A stretch of DNA of 43,192 nucleotides from the NCBI RefSeq assembly GCF_016901035.1, contig NZ_JAFEUF010000035.1:1-43192 (forward strand), given 5' to 3'. The DNA is from Streptomyces durocortorensis (GTDB lineage Bacteria > Actinomycetota > Actinomycetes > Streptomycetales > Streptomycetaceae). Below the pieces are notes generated by a model. That model was not told where the DNA came from, searched no databases, and saw nothing but the letters and a program-made list of their open reading frames with translations. The position numbers were made by a program, and so were the translations under genes. Below are positions 1 to 8,506 of this stretch, piece by piece. The stretch's first letter is position 1. Every line of letters starts with the position of its first letter.

Positions 1-2019
1 CACGAGCCCTTCCCCGGGCAGCCCGGCCACCCCCTCCCCAGCCCCGGCGCACCGCTGCCGCCGCAGGCGCACCCCCAGTCCCCCCAGGGCGCGGGCGGTT
101 ACGGCTTCCCGCCGCAGGGCGGTTACGGCTTCCCGCAGACCGGCCAGCCCGGACAGCAGGACGGTTACGGCTTCCCCCAGACCGGCCGGCCCGGACAGCC
201 CGGACCTCAGCCGGGCCAGCCCGGTCAGCGCGGCCACCAGCCCAATGCGCCCTTCCCGGCACAGGGCACCCCGAACCTCCCCGCGCACGTCTCCCCGCAG
301 CACCAGCAGCAGCCGGAGACGTACGGGCAGCAGCCCCCGGCCCAGGATCAGCCGCCGCACCAGCAACACCAGCAGCAGCCCGTCGACCCGCGTACGGGCG
401 CGGCCTGGCCCACCCCCGTCGCGCACGACCAGCGCGAGCGGTCGGTGCCCGGTGCCCCGCTCGGGTACACCGCGGCCGTCGAGCTCTCCTCCGACCGGCT
501 GGTGCGGGGCAAGCAGAAGGCCAAGAGCAGCCGTAACCCCTCCGCCGCCTCCCGGTTCAAGCTGGGCGGCAAGAAGGAGGAGGCCGAGCGGCTGCGCAAG
601 CTGGAGCTGATCCGTACGCCGGTGCTCTCCTGCTACCGCATCGCCGTCATCAGCCTCAAGGGCGGCGTCGGCAAGACCACGACCACGACCGCGCTCGGCT
701 CGACCCTGGCCACCGAGCGGCAGGACAAGATCCTCGCCATCGACGCCAACCCGGACGCCGGTACGCTCGGCCGCCGTGTGCGCCGCGAGACCGGAGCGAC
801 CATCCGCGACCTGGTCCAGGCGATCCCGTACCTCAACTCGTACATGGACATCCGCCGGTTCACCTCGCAGGCGCCCTCCGGTCTGGAGATCATCGCCAAC
901 GACGTGGACCCGGCCGTCTCGACGACGTTCAACGACGAGGACTACCGGCGCGCGATCGAGGTGCTCGGCAAGCAGTACCCGATCATCCTCACCGACTCCG
1001 GCACCGGCCTCCTCTACAGCGCGATGCGCGGGGTCCTCGACCTCGCCGACCAGCTGATCATCATCTCCACCCCCTCGGTCGACGGGGCCTCCAGCGCCTC
1101 CACGACGCTGGACTGGCTCTCGGCGCACGGGTACGCGGACCTGGTGCAGCGTTCGCTCACCGTCATCTCGGGTGTCCGCGAGACCGGCAAGATGATCAAG
1201 GTGGACGACATCGTCCAGCACTTCGAGACGCGCTGCCGCGGCGTCGTCGTCGTGCCGTTCGACGAGCACCTGGCGGCGGGCGCCGAGGTCGACCTCGACA
1301 TGATGCGGCCCAAGACCCGTGAGGCGTACTTCCACCTCTCGGCACTGGTGGCCGAGGACTTCGCGCGGGCCCAGCAGCAGCAGGGGCTGTGGACGGCGGA
1401 CGGCCAGAACCCGCCGCCGCAGTTCGCCCCGCCGATGCCCGGCCAGCAGGGCTACGGCTACCCGGGGCAGGGCCAGCAGGTGCCGGGCCAGCCGATGCCG
1501 GGACAGCCCGGCGGCCCCGGTCAACACGGCCAGCCCGGCCAGCCCGCAGCGGGCCAGCAGATGCCCGGTCAGCAGATCCCGGGGCAGCAGCCGTACGCAC
1601 CGCAGCAGCCCGCCCCCGGCCGGCCCTACCAGCAGCAGCCCCCGCAGCCGCAGCACCCCGGGCAGCCGCACCAGGCCCAGCAGGGGCACCAGGCGCAGCA
1701 GCCGTACGCCGGACCGGGGCAGCAGCCCTACGGCGGACAGCCGCCGTACGGGGGATATCAGACGGCCGGTCAGCCGGGCGCACCCCAGGCCCCCTACCCG
1801 CCGCAGGCGGCGCCGGGCGGACCGCAGAACGGGTGGCAGCAGTCGCCTCCCCCGCAGGCCGGGCCCGGTACGCCCGGGGCCGGTGTGCCGCAGCAGGGGC
1901 AGCCGGAGCAGCAGGGCGGCCAGGCCAACCCGGCAGGCCAGCCCGATCTGCAGGGTCCGGTGCCGCCCGCCGGGTGGCAGCAGACGCCTCCGCAGCCGCC
2001 GCCGGCACCGCAGCAGTAG
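1..2019 (+). CDS. MinD/ParA-like ATPase with long Pro/Gln/Gly-rich tails (EspI-like), 5' truncated
   Basis: The reading frame is open from base 1, so the start lies outside the window; 672 residues are visible. Residues 1 to about 145 are a low-complexity Gly/Pro/Gln/Tyr-rich tail with repeated GYGFPQ-like units. A MinD/ParA domain follows: deviant Walker [12 protein letters not shown] starts at about residue 220, and an [10 protein letters not shown] switch follows. From about residue 455 to the TAG stop the protein is again almost pure Pro/Gln/Gly. ParA-fold ATPases with Pro-rich extensions occur as EspI (Rv3876) in mycobacterial ESX loci, and as I recall the S. coelicolor equivalent borders a type VII secretion cluster, so a role in ESX-type secretion or polar positioning is inferred. 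A hairpin terminator follows 46 bp downstream. An ordinary chromosome-partition or polarity ATPase remains possible. Confidence 0.8.
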   Translation, partial: HEPFPGQPGHPLPSPGAPLPPQAHPQSPQGAGGYGFPPQGGYGFPQTGQPGQQDGYGFPQTGRPGQPGPQPGQPGQRGHQPNAPFPAQGTPNLPAHVSPQHQQQPETYGQQPPAQDQPPHQQHQQQPVDPRTGAAWPTPVAHDQRERSVPGAPLGYTAAVELSSDRLVRGKQKAKSSRNPSAASRFKLGGKKEEAERLRKLELIRTPVLSCYRIAVISLKGGVGKTTTTTALGSTLATERQDKILAIDANPDAGTLGRRVRRETGATIRDLVQAIPYLNSYMDIRRFTSQAPSGLEIIANDVDPAVSTTFNDEDYRRAIEVLGKQYPIILTDSGTGLLYSAMRGVLDLADQLIIISTPSVDGASSASTTLDWLSAHGYADLVQRSLTVISGVRETGKMIKVDDIVQHFETRCRGVVVVPFDEHLAAGAEVDLDMMRPKTREAYFHLSALVAEDFARAQQQQGLWTADGQNPPPQFAPPMPGQQGYGYPGQGQQVPGQPMPGQPGGPGQHGQPGQPAAGQQMPGQQIPGQQPYAPQQPAPGRPYQQQPPQPQHPGQPHQAQQGHQAQQPYAGPGQQPYGGQPPYGGYQTAGQPGAPQAPYPPQAAPGGPQNGWQQSPPPQAGPGTPGAGVPQQGQPEQQGGQANPAGQPDLQGPVPPAGWQQTPPQPPPAPQQ

Positions 2020-2048
2020 GCCGGCGGCAGGGCCGCCGAAACGGCCAA

Positions 2049-2064
2049 AGTGGTTTAGACCAAT
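2049..2064. promoter_or_regulatory. candidate DasR-responsive element (dre-like palindrome)
   Basis: The sequence AGTGGTTTAGACCAAT closely matches the published DasR box of Streptomyces (about ASTGGTCTAGACCAST), differing at two positions. The core TGGTTTAGACCA is palindromic except for one pair. It lies between the ATPase stop and the terminator hairpin, 174 bp upstream of the binding-protein gene. DasR is the GntR-type repressor of N-acetylglucosamine and chitin utilisation. Control of the downstream importer by DasR is inference. Confidence 0.45.
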
Positions 2065-2065
2065 G

Positions 2066-2097
2066 AGGGCTCGCATCGCTCGCGCGGTGCGAGCCCT
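2066..2097 (+). terminator. rho-independent-type hairpin after the MinD-like gene
   Basis: Arms AGGGCTCGCA and TGCGAGCCCT are perfectly complementary (10 bp) around a 12-nt loop, and TT follows. It separates the ATPase transcript from the ABC importer operon. Confidence 0.75.
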
Positions 2098-2135
2098 TCC
2101 GCATTCCCGCAGCCCACACGCGGTTTGACACACCG

Positions 2136-2163
2136 TTGACGAGCCTCGACCACCGCTGATAAA
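2136..2163 (+). promoter_or_regulatory. possible promoter of the ABC importer operon
   Basis: A TTGACG hexamer (2136-2141) is followed 16 bp later by GATAAA (2158-2163), a sigma-70-like pairing. A second TTGACA sits just upstream at 2125-2130 but has no good -10 partner. The start codon is 75 bp downstream. Assignment is by pattern only. Confidence 0.35.
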
Positions 2164-2237
2164 CCTTCGCTTCACCAACTGGCGAACCAGAGATCTGCCC
2201 GCCTTCTTCAGCGAGTGACGACGCGAGGTCCCCGTCC

Positions 2238-4115
2238 ATGGTCACAAGAGTTCCTCACCACTCCTTCCGGCCACGCCGACGCCTGCGCCTCCTACTGGCC
2301 TCGGGCGCGGCCGCGCTGGCGCTGACCGCCGGTTCCGTGGTGCCCGGCAATCTGCTCGCCCCCGCGCCCTCCGAGGCCCGCGCCGACGACGGGAAGACGA
2401 CGCTCACGGTCGCCGTCGCGCAGAGCGTCGACTCGCTCAGCCCGTTCCTGGCGCAGCGGCTGGTCAGCACGAGCATCCACCGCCTGATGTACGACTACCT
2501 CACCAACTACGACGCCAAGGACAACAAGGCGATCCCGGGCCTGGCCACCGCGTGGGAGCCCTCCGCGGACAAGCTGACCTGGACGTACACGATCCGCTCG
2601 GACTCGAAGTGGTCCGACGGGCAGCAGGCCACCGCCGAGGACGCGGCCTGGACGTTCAACAAGATGATGACCGACGAGGGGGCGGCCACCTCCAACGGCA
2701 GCTTCGTCGGCAACTTCGAGAAGGTGACCGCGCCCAGCAAGGACAAGCTGGTCATCAAGCTCAAGGAGCCGCAGGCCACGATGGCCGCGCTCGACGTCCC
2801 GATCGTGCCGCAGCACGTCTGGGAGAAGGTCGGCGACTTCTCGAAGTTCAACAACGACAAGGAATTCCCCGTCGTGGGGAACGGTCCGTTCATCCTGACG
2901 GACTACAAGGTCGACAGCTATGTGAAGCTCAAGGCCAACAAGGACTTCTGGCGCGGCTCGCCCAAGTTCGACGAGCTGGTCTTCCGCTACTACAAGGACC
3001 AGGACGCGGCCGTCGCCGCCCTGCGCAAGGGTGAGGTCTCCTTCGTCGCGGGCAGCCCCAGCCTGACGCCCGCCCAGTCCGCCTCGCTGGAGAGCGCCCC
3101 GGACATCAAGGTGAACGACGCACCGGGCCGCCGCTTCTTCGCGCTCGCCGTCAACCCGGGTGCGCGGACCAAGGACGGTCAGAAGTTCGGCGACGGCCAC
3201 CCGGCGCTGCTGGACCAGAAGGTGCGGCACGCGCTGTTCATGGCGGTCGACCGCAAGACGATCATCGACAAGGTCTTCCAGGGCCACGCCGTCGAGGGCG
3301 AGGGCTACATCCCGCCGCGCTTCGGCGACTACTTCTGGAAGCCGGCGGACGGCCAGAAGCTCGCCTACGACCCGAAGAAGGCCGCCGCCCTCCTCGACGA
3401 GGCCGGGTACGAGAAGAACGGGGCGGGCAAGCGCGTCGGCAAGGACGGCAAGCCGCTCGACTTCCGTATCCTCTGCCACGCCACCGACCCCAACGACAAG
3501 GCGATCGGCAAGTACCTCCAGGAGTGGTGGGGCGAGCAGGGCATCGGGCTGAAGGTCGACTGCCTCGACAACGTTTCCGACCCCTGGTACGCCGGTGAGT
3601 ACGACCTCGCCTTCGACGGCTGGTCCGTCAACCCCGACCCCGACTTCGTCCTCTCCATCCACACCTGCGCCGCCCTGCCGGCGAAGGCGAAGGAGACGGC
3701 CGCGACCGACAACTTCATCTGCGACAAGCAGTACGACGAGCTCTACAAGAAGCAACTGGCGGAGTACGACCCCGCCAAGCGGGCGGATCTGGTCAAGCAA
3801 CTGGAGTCGCGGCTGTACGACACCGGGTACATGAACGTCATGGCGTACCCGAATGCCGTCGAGGCCTACCGCACCGACCACATCGAGTCCATCACCACCA
3901 TGCCGTCGGCCGCGGGCAACATCTACGGCCAGGACGGTTACTGGAGCTGGTGGTCGGCGGTCCCGGCCGCCGGGGCCTCCTCGTCCGGTTCCTCCGACTC
4001 CGGTGGCTCCTCCACCGGGGTGCTCGTCGGGGTCGGGATCGCCGTCGTCGTCCTCGCCGGTGGCGGACTGCTGTTCGCCATGCGTCGCCGCTCCACCGCG
4101 GAAGACCGTGAATAG
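2238..4115 (+). CDS. Opp/Dpp-type solute-binding protein with C-terminal membrane anchor
   Basis: A 625-residue SBP_bac_5 family extracytoplasmic binding protein, the substrate-capturing part of a peptide-type ABC importer. The N-terminus has a basic Arg stretch, a hydrophobic core and a likely signal-peptidase site near residue 49 (SEARA/DD). There is no lipobox cysteine. Family hallmarks include the N-terminal lobe (SLSPF, DYLTNYD, GLATAWEPS) and the KWSDGQQATAEDAAWTFN segment. The end is unusual: a Ser/Gly linker, one membrane span at about residues 594-615, then an Arg-rich cytoplasmic tail, so the protein is anchored by its C-terminus. ATG 2238 is preceded by a GAGG. It heads a five-gene operon and the next ATG follows 3 bp after its TAG stop. 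The family binds peptides, but some members bind chitobiose or cello-oligosaccharides, so the ligand is open. Confidence 0.9.
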   Translation: MVTRVPHHSFRPRRRLRLLLASGAAALALTAGSVVPGNLLAPAPSEARADDGKTTLTVAVAQSVDSLSPFLAQRLVSTSIHRLMYDYLTNYDAKDNKAIPGLATAWEPSADKLTWTYTIRSDSKWSDGQQATAEDAAWTFNKMMTDEGAATSNGSFVGNFEKVTAPSKDKLVIKLKEPQATMAALDVPIVPQHVWEKVGDFSKFNNDKEFPVVGNGPFILTDYKVDSYVKLKANKDFWRGSPKFDELVFRYYKDQDAAVAALRKGEVSFVAGSPSLTPAQSASLESAPDIKVNDAPGRRFFALAVNPGARTKDGQKFGDGHPALLDQKVRHALFMAVDRKTIIDKVFQGHAVEGEGYIPPRFGDYFWKPADGQKLAYDPKKAAALLDEAGYEKNGAGKRVGKDGKPLDFRILCHATDPNDKAIGKYLQEWWGEQGIGLKVDCLDNVSDPWYAGEYDLAFDGWSVNPDPDFVLSIHTCAALPAKAKETAATDNFICDKQYDELYKKQLAEYDPAKRADLVKQLESRLYDTGYMNVMAYPNAVEAYRTDHIESITTMPSAAGNIYGQDGYWSWWSAVPAAGASSSGSSDSGGSSTGVLVGVGIAVVVLAGGGLLFAMRRRSTAEDRE

Positions 4116-4118
4116 TCC

Positions 4119-5210
4119 ATGAGCTCAGAAAGCACCCCCGCCCTGCTGAAGGGCGCGGCGGGCGTGGAGAGCACCGAATCCGGCGGCCCGGCTCCGGCCG
4201 GGCCGTCGGCCCGCTCCCCACGCTCCCGCAGTACGGCCGCCTACGCCCGCTACGCGGCGGGCAAGCTCGCCGGGGCGGCCGTCTCCCTCTTCGCCGTCCT
4301 CGTCACCAGCTTCTTCCTCTTCCGGCTGATCCCCGGCGACCCGGTCAAGCAGATGACCGGCGGCCGCCAGGTGTCGACCGAACAGATCGCGGCGATGCGC
4401 CGTGAGTTCGGGCTCGACCTGCCGCTGTGGCAGCAGTTCACGCAGTACTGCGGCAAGGCGCTGACCGGCGACTTCGGTACGTCGTACCAGTTCCGCGCCC
4501 CGGTCGTCGACAAGATCACCGAGGCGCTGCCCGCCACCCTGCTGCTGACCGGCACCGCCTTCGTCATCTACACGCTGCTCGGCATCTGGCTGGGCGCGCG
4601 CTCCGCGTGGCGCAACGGCACTGCCGGGGACCGGGCCAACACGGCGTTCGCGCTGACGCTGTACTCGGTGCCGTCGTTCTGGCTCGGTCTGCTCCTCATC
4701 ATCACCCTGTCGGTGGGCATCGGCCCGATCCCCGGGATGTTCCCGACCGGCGGTATGGAGTCCGGCGACACCGAGGGCTTCGACCGGGTGCTGGACATCG
4801 CCCACCACCTGGTGCTGCCCGTCGTCACGCTGGTCGCCGTGGAGTACGCGCGCACCCTGCTGGTGATGCGCTCCTCGCTGCTCGACGAGATGGGCAGCGA
4901 CTACCTGACCACGGCCCGCGCGAAGGGACTGCGCGACGACCTCGTCCGCCGCAGGCACGCCGTGCCGAACGCGATGCTGCCGACCGTCACCCTGCTCTTC
5001 GTGAACCTCGGTACGACGGTGGCGGGGGCGATCCTGGTGGAGACGGTGTTCTCCTGGCCGGGTCTCGGCGGCCTCTTCTACCAGGCGCTGAGCGTGCCCG
5101 ACCTGCCGTTGGTGCAGGCGCTGTTCTTCGTGTTCGCCGCCGCGGTGATCCTGATGAACACGCTGGCCGATGTGATCTATCCGCTGCTGGACCCCCGGGT
5201 GGGCCGATGA
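4119..5210 (+). CDS. Opp/Dpp-type ABC permease (DppB-like)
   Basis: A 363-residue inner-membrane subunit of the importer. After a hydrophilic N-terminal extension of about 45 residues comes the first membrane span with the typical FFLFRLIPGDPVKQM motif. The BPD_transp_1 domain follows, with the EAA cytoplasmic loop around DYLTTARAKGLRDDLVRRR that contacts the ATPases. Its TGA stop overlaps the ATG of the next permease (ATGA), indicating translational coupling. The N-terminal extension is longer than usual for DppB; an internal start is possible but none has a better ribosome-binding site. Confidence 0.9.
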   Translation: MSSESTPALLKGAAGVESTESGGPAPAGPSARSPRSRSTAAYARYAAGKLAGAAVSLFAVLVTSFFLFRLIPGDPVKQMTGGRQVSTEQIAAMRREFGLDLPLWQQFTQYCGKALTGDFGTSYQFRAPVVDKITEALPATLLLTGTAFVIYTLLGIWLGARSAWRNGTAGDRANTAFALTLYSVPSFWLGLLLIITLSVGIGPIPGMFPTGGMESGDTEGFDRVLDIAHHLVLPVVTLVAVEYARTLLVMRSSLLDEMGSDYLTTARAKGLRDDLVRRRHAVPNAMLPTVTLLFVNLGTTVAGAILVETVFSWPGLGGLFYQALSVPDLPLVQALFFVFAAAVILMNTLADVIYPLLDPRVGR

Positions 5211-6190
5211 CGACGTCGATGGAGAAGCCCTCCGAACCGCAGAAGCCGCAGCAGCCGGACGCCGGGAAGCCCTCACAGCCCCCCGGGAATGTACGGGCGC
5301 AGAGCCCGCGCGCCCTGACCCGGGCCCGGCGACGGCAGGCCGTAACCCGCTTCTGGCGGCAGTACCGCACCCACCGCGCCGGCCTCGTCGGGCTCGCCGT
5401 GCTCACGGTGATCGCCCTGCTCGCGCTGACCGCCCCGCTGCTGGTCGGTGCCGACTCGCAGAGCGTGACGAACGCCCCGGGCGGCCCGCTGGAGGAGCCG
5501 AGCGGTGAATTCCCGCTCGGCACCGACCAGTTCGGGCGCAGCCTGCTGGCCCTGATGCTGTGGGGCACGCGGGTGTCGCTGACGGTCGGGCTGCTCGCCG
5601 CGTTCCTGTCCGTGGCGATCGGCACCCTGATCGGCATCACCGCGGGTCACTTCAAGGGCTGGTACGCCACCGTCATCATGCGGGTGACGGACTGGTTCCT
5701 GGTGATGCCGACCCTCGTGCTGGCCATCGCCCTGGCCACGGTCCTGTCCCGGTCGATCTGGACGACGATCCTGGCGATCGGCGTGACGACCTGGCCGACG
5801 ACCGCCCGGCTGGTCCGCGCCCAGACCTTGTCCGTCGAGTCCCGCCCGTACATCGAACGCTCGCGGGCGCTCGGCGGCGGTCACGGGCACATCATGTCGC
5901 GGCACGTCCTGCCCAATGTGATGCCGCTGGTGCTCGCCCAGACCACGCTCGTGATCTCCACCGCCATCCTCACCGAAGCCACCCTCGCCTTCCTCGGGCT
6001 CAGCGATCCCACGATCGTCTCCTGGGGCGGTCTGCTCCAGGACGCCCGCGAGGCCGGCGCGGTCAGTTCCGGCAACTGGTGGTACCTCGCTCCGCCCGGA
6101 CTCGCCATCGCCGTGGTCGCCCTCGCGTTCACGCTGTGCGGCCGCACCATCGAGTCCGTGCTCAACCCCAAGCTGGGGGTGTCCCGTTGA
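5207..6190 (+). CDS. Opp/Dpp-type ABC permease (DppC-like)
   Basis: A 327-residue permease. The start is the ATG overlapping the upstream TGA; the same frame is open far upstream inside the DppB gene, but only this start gives a normal DppC N-terminus. A Pro/Gln/Lys-rich cytoplasmic leader of about 45 residues precedes OppC_N (WRQYRTHRAGLVGL) and the PLGTDQFGRSLL motif characteristic of DppC. The BPD_transp_1 domain has the EAA loop IERSRALGGGHGHIMSRHVLPN. It should form the membrane channel as a heterodimer with the preceding permease. The stop overlaps the TTG start of the next gene. Confidence 0.9.
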   Translation: MTTSMEKPSEPQKPQQPDAGKPSQPPGNVRAQSPRALTRARRRQAVTRFWRQYRTHRAGLVGLAVLTVIALLALTAPLLVGADSQSVTNAPGGPLEEPSGEFPLGTDQFGRSLLALMLWGTRVSLTVGLLAAFLSVAIGTLIGITAGHFKGWYATVIMRVTDWFLVMPTLVLAIALATVLSRSIWTTILAIGVTTWPTTARLVRAQTLSVESRPYIERSRALGGGHGHIMSRHVLPNVMPLVLAQTTLVISTAILTEATLAFLGLSDPTIVSWGGLLQDAREAGAVSSGNWWYLAPPGLAIAVVALAFTLCGRTIESVLNPKLGVSR

Positions 6191-7317
6191 CCGCCACGAC
6201 CACGACCACCACGCCGAATCCGGATCCGTCCGGCGCACCCGGCCTGTCGGAGCCGGTCGGCGAACCCCCGCTCCTGGAGGTGCGGAACCTGACCGTCACG
6301 TACGGGGGCGGGGCCGACGCCGTCCCCGCCGTACGGGGCGTCGATCTGCGGGTCGAGGCCGGGCAGAAGCTCGGCATCGCCGGGGAGTCCGGCTGCGGCA
6401 AGTCCACGCTGGCCCTGGCCCTGCTCCGCCTCCTGCCCGCGACGGCGAAGCTGACGGGCGAGATCCTGCTCGACGGCGAGGACGTCCTCACCATGAAGTG
6501 GGGCCGTCTGCGGGCGGTCCGCTGGGCGGGCGCGTCGATCGTCTTCCAGGGGGCGATGCACTCGCTGAACGCCGTCCACCGGGTCGGGGACCAGATCGCC
6601 GAACCGATCCTGCTGCACAGCAAGGCCACCCCGGCCGCCGCCCGCAAGCGCGCCGGTGAGCTGCTGGAACAGGTGGGACTGCCGGCCGCCCGCGCGCAGG
6701 CGTATCCGCACGAGCTGTCCGGCGGGCAGCGCCAGCGCGTGATGATCGCGATGGCGCTGGCCTGCGATCCGCGGCTGATCGTGGCGGACGAGCCGACAAC
6801 CGCGCTGGACGTGATGATCCAGGCGCAGATCCTGCGCCTGATCGAGCAGTTGGTGGCCGACCAGAACGTCGGCCTGATCATGATCAGCCACGACCTGGCG
6901 GTGCTCGCCGACACCTGCGACCGGCTTTCGGTGATGTACGCGGGCCGGGTCGTGGAGGAGGGCCCGGCGGCGGAGGTGTACACGGACGCCCGCCATCCGT
7001 ACGGCAAGGCCCTCTCCGCCGCCTTTCCCAGGATCGGGGACCTGTCCTCGCGGCACGCCCCGCGCGGCCTGCCGGGCGACCCACCGGACCCGGCCGCGCT
7101 GCCGGGCGGCTGTACCTTCCATCCGCGCTGCCCGGTGGCGCTGGACTCCTGCGACACCGAGGACCAGGAGCTGCGGGATGCCGGACCCGAGCGCCGGGCG
7201 GCCTGCGTCCTGGTGGACGTGGACGGGACGCATGTGGACAGCGCCCGGCCCGATGCCAAGGGTGTCAACGCGGGCGGCGCACAGCCCGGGGACGACGAAG
7301 CAAGGAGCACCTCTTGA
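6187..7317 (+). CDS. Opp/Dpp-type ABC transporter ATPase (DppD-like)
   Basis: A 376-residue nucleotide-binding subunit. TTG 6187 overlaps the TGA of the DppC-like gene (TTGA) and is the only sensible start near the domain boundary. Visible motifs are Walker A GESGCGKST, signature LSGGQRQR, Walker B LIVADEPTTALD and the H-loop MISHDLAVLA. The C-terminal oligopeptide/dipeptide domain has the CTFHPRCPVALDSC cluster, whose cysteines ligate an iron-sulfur centre in some homologues. It pairs with the next ATPase to power import. The TGA overlaps the next TTG start. Confidence 0.9.
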   Translation: MTATTTTTTPNPDPSGAPGLSEPVGEPPLLEVRNLTVTYGGGADAVPAVRGVDLRVEAGQKLGIAGESGCGKSTLALALLRLLPATAKLTGEILLDGEDVLTMKWGRLRAVRWAGASIVFQGAMHSLNAVHRVGDQIAEPILLHSKATPAAARKRAGELLEQVGLPAARAQAYPHELSGGQRQRVMIAMALACDPRLIVADEPTTALDVMIQAQILRLIEQLVADQNVGLIMISHDLAVLADTCDRLSVMYAGRVVEEGPAAEVYTDARHPYGKALSAAFPRIGDLSSRHAPRGLPGDPPDPAALPGGCTFHPRCPVALDSCDTEDQELRDAGPERRAACVLVDVDGTHVDSARPDAKGVNAGGAQPGDDEARSTS

Positions 7318-8327
7318 GCACCACGCCCCCGCCCCTCGTCAGCACCGCGCCGCTCCTCAGCGCCGAGAAGCTGAAGGTCGCGTTCCCCGGCCGCCGCGGG
7401 GCCGCCACCGCCCGCGCCGTCGACGGCGTCGACCTGGACATCCGGCCCGGCGAGATCGTCGCGCTGGTCGGCGAGTCCGGCTGCGGCAAGACGACGCTGG
7501 CCCGTTCCCTGCTCGGCCTGGTCCCGCCCACCTCGGGCCGGGTCACCTTCGGCGGTGCTCCGCTCGACTACACGGGCCGGGCGCTGAAGGCGTACCGCAA
7601 ACGCGTACAGCTGGTGCTCCAGGACCCGAGCGGCTCGCTCAACCCCCGGCACACGGTGTACGACGCGGTGGCCGAGGGTCTGCGCATCCACGGGTACGCG
7701 GGGGACGAGCGGGCGGCCGTCTCGGAGGCCCTCTCCCGAGCCGGCCTGCGCCCCCCGGAGCGGTTCTTCCTGCGCTTCCCGCACGAGCTGTCGGGCGGTC
7801 AGCGCCAGCGCGTGGTGATCGCCGGGGCCCTGGTCCTGGAGCCGGAACTGATCGTGGCCGACGAGCCGGTGGCCTCGCTGGACGCGTCGGTACGGGGCGA
7901 GATCCTGGCTCTTCTCCTGCGCCTCCGGGACGAGCTGGGCCTCTCGGCCCTCGTCGTCACCCATGACCTGGGGCTCGCCTGGAACATCGCGGACCGGGTG
8001 GCGGTGATGTATCTGGGCCGGATCGTCGAGACGGGCCCGGTCGAGCAACTGCTCACAGCCCCTCAGCACCCGTACACACAGGCCCTGTTGTCGGTTCTCC
8101 CCGAGGCGCAGGGCGAACCGGTCGTCCTGACCGGCGAGCCCCCGGACCCCTCGAAGGTGCCCGCGGGCTGCCGGTTCCACGTGCGCTGCCAGGTCCTGGC
8201 CTCGGGCGAGGCGGAGCGGGCGGGGGTGGCGGAGGCGTGCCGCACGGTCGATCTGCCGGTGCTGAACGGGGGCGGGGACACCCAGGTGGCGTGCCACTGG
8301 GCGGCGGCGTGCGGCGGAAAGGCCTGA
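7314..8327 (+). CDS. Opp/Dpp-type ABC transporter ATPase (DppF-like)
   Basis: A 337-residue second nucleotide-binding subunit and the last gene of the importer operon. Start TTG 7314 has a good AAGGAG six bases upstream and overlaps the previous TGA. Motifs are Walker A GESGCGKTT, the Q-loop LVLQDPSGSLNPR, signature LSGGQRQR, Walker B LIVADEPVASLD, and a C-terminal CRFHVRCQV segment of the oligopeptide/dipeptide type. A strong hairpin follows the TGA, ending the operon. The complete binding protein, two permeases and two ATPases imply a functional importer. Confidence 0.9.
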   Translation: MSTTPPPLVSTAPLLSAEKLKVAFPGRRGAATARAVDGVDLDIRPGEIVALVGESGCGKTTLARSLLGLVPPTSGRVTFGGAPLDYTGRALKAYRKRVQLVLQDPSGSLNPRHTVYDAVAEGLRIHGYAGDERAAVSEALSRAGLRPPERFFLRFPHELSGGQRQRVVIAGALVLEPELIVADEPVASLDASVRGEILALLLRLRDELGLSALVVTHDLGLAWNIADRVAVMYLGRIVETGPVEQLLTAPQHPYTQALLSVLPEAQGEPVVLTGEPPDPSKVPAGCRFHVRCQVLASGEAERAGVAEACRTVDLPVLNGGGDTQVACHWAAACGGKA

Positions 8328-8344
8328 GGAACATCCCGTAAAAG

Positions 8345-8375
8345 CGTCGCCGCCTCTCCCGGCGTGGCGGCGACG
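8345..8375 (+). terminator. terminator of the ABC importer operon
   Basis: A perfect 10-bp stem (CGTCGCCGCC paired with GGCGGCGACG) around an 11-nt loop, starting 17 bp after the last ATPase stop. Confidence 0.75.
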
Positions 8376-8398
8376 GTCGGGGGCGGCGTCGTTCCGCG

Positions 8399-8503
8399 TC
8401 AGCGCCGGGCGAGGACGCAGAACTCGTTGCCCTCCGGGTCGGCCAGGACGGCCCAGGGGACGTCTCCCTGCCCCACCTCGGCCCGGGTCGCGCCATGCCG
8501 CAC
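8399..8503 (-). pseudogene. C-terminal remnant of a VOC (glyoxalase-like) family protein
   Basis: Reading the minus strand to a TGA at 8401-8399 gives about 33 residues including GATRAEVGQG, DVPWAVLADPEG and NEFCVLARR, the very characteristic C-terminal strand of actinobacterial VOC proteins. Nothing upstream encodes the other roughly 90 residues: the frame is closed by the stop of the neighbouring reductase gene (8509-8507), which happens to be in the same frame. It is best read as the tail left by a deletion or insertion whose junction lies near 8500. Confidence 0.65.
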
Positions 8504-8506
8504 ACC

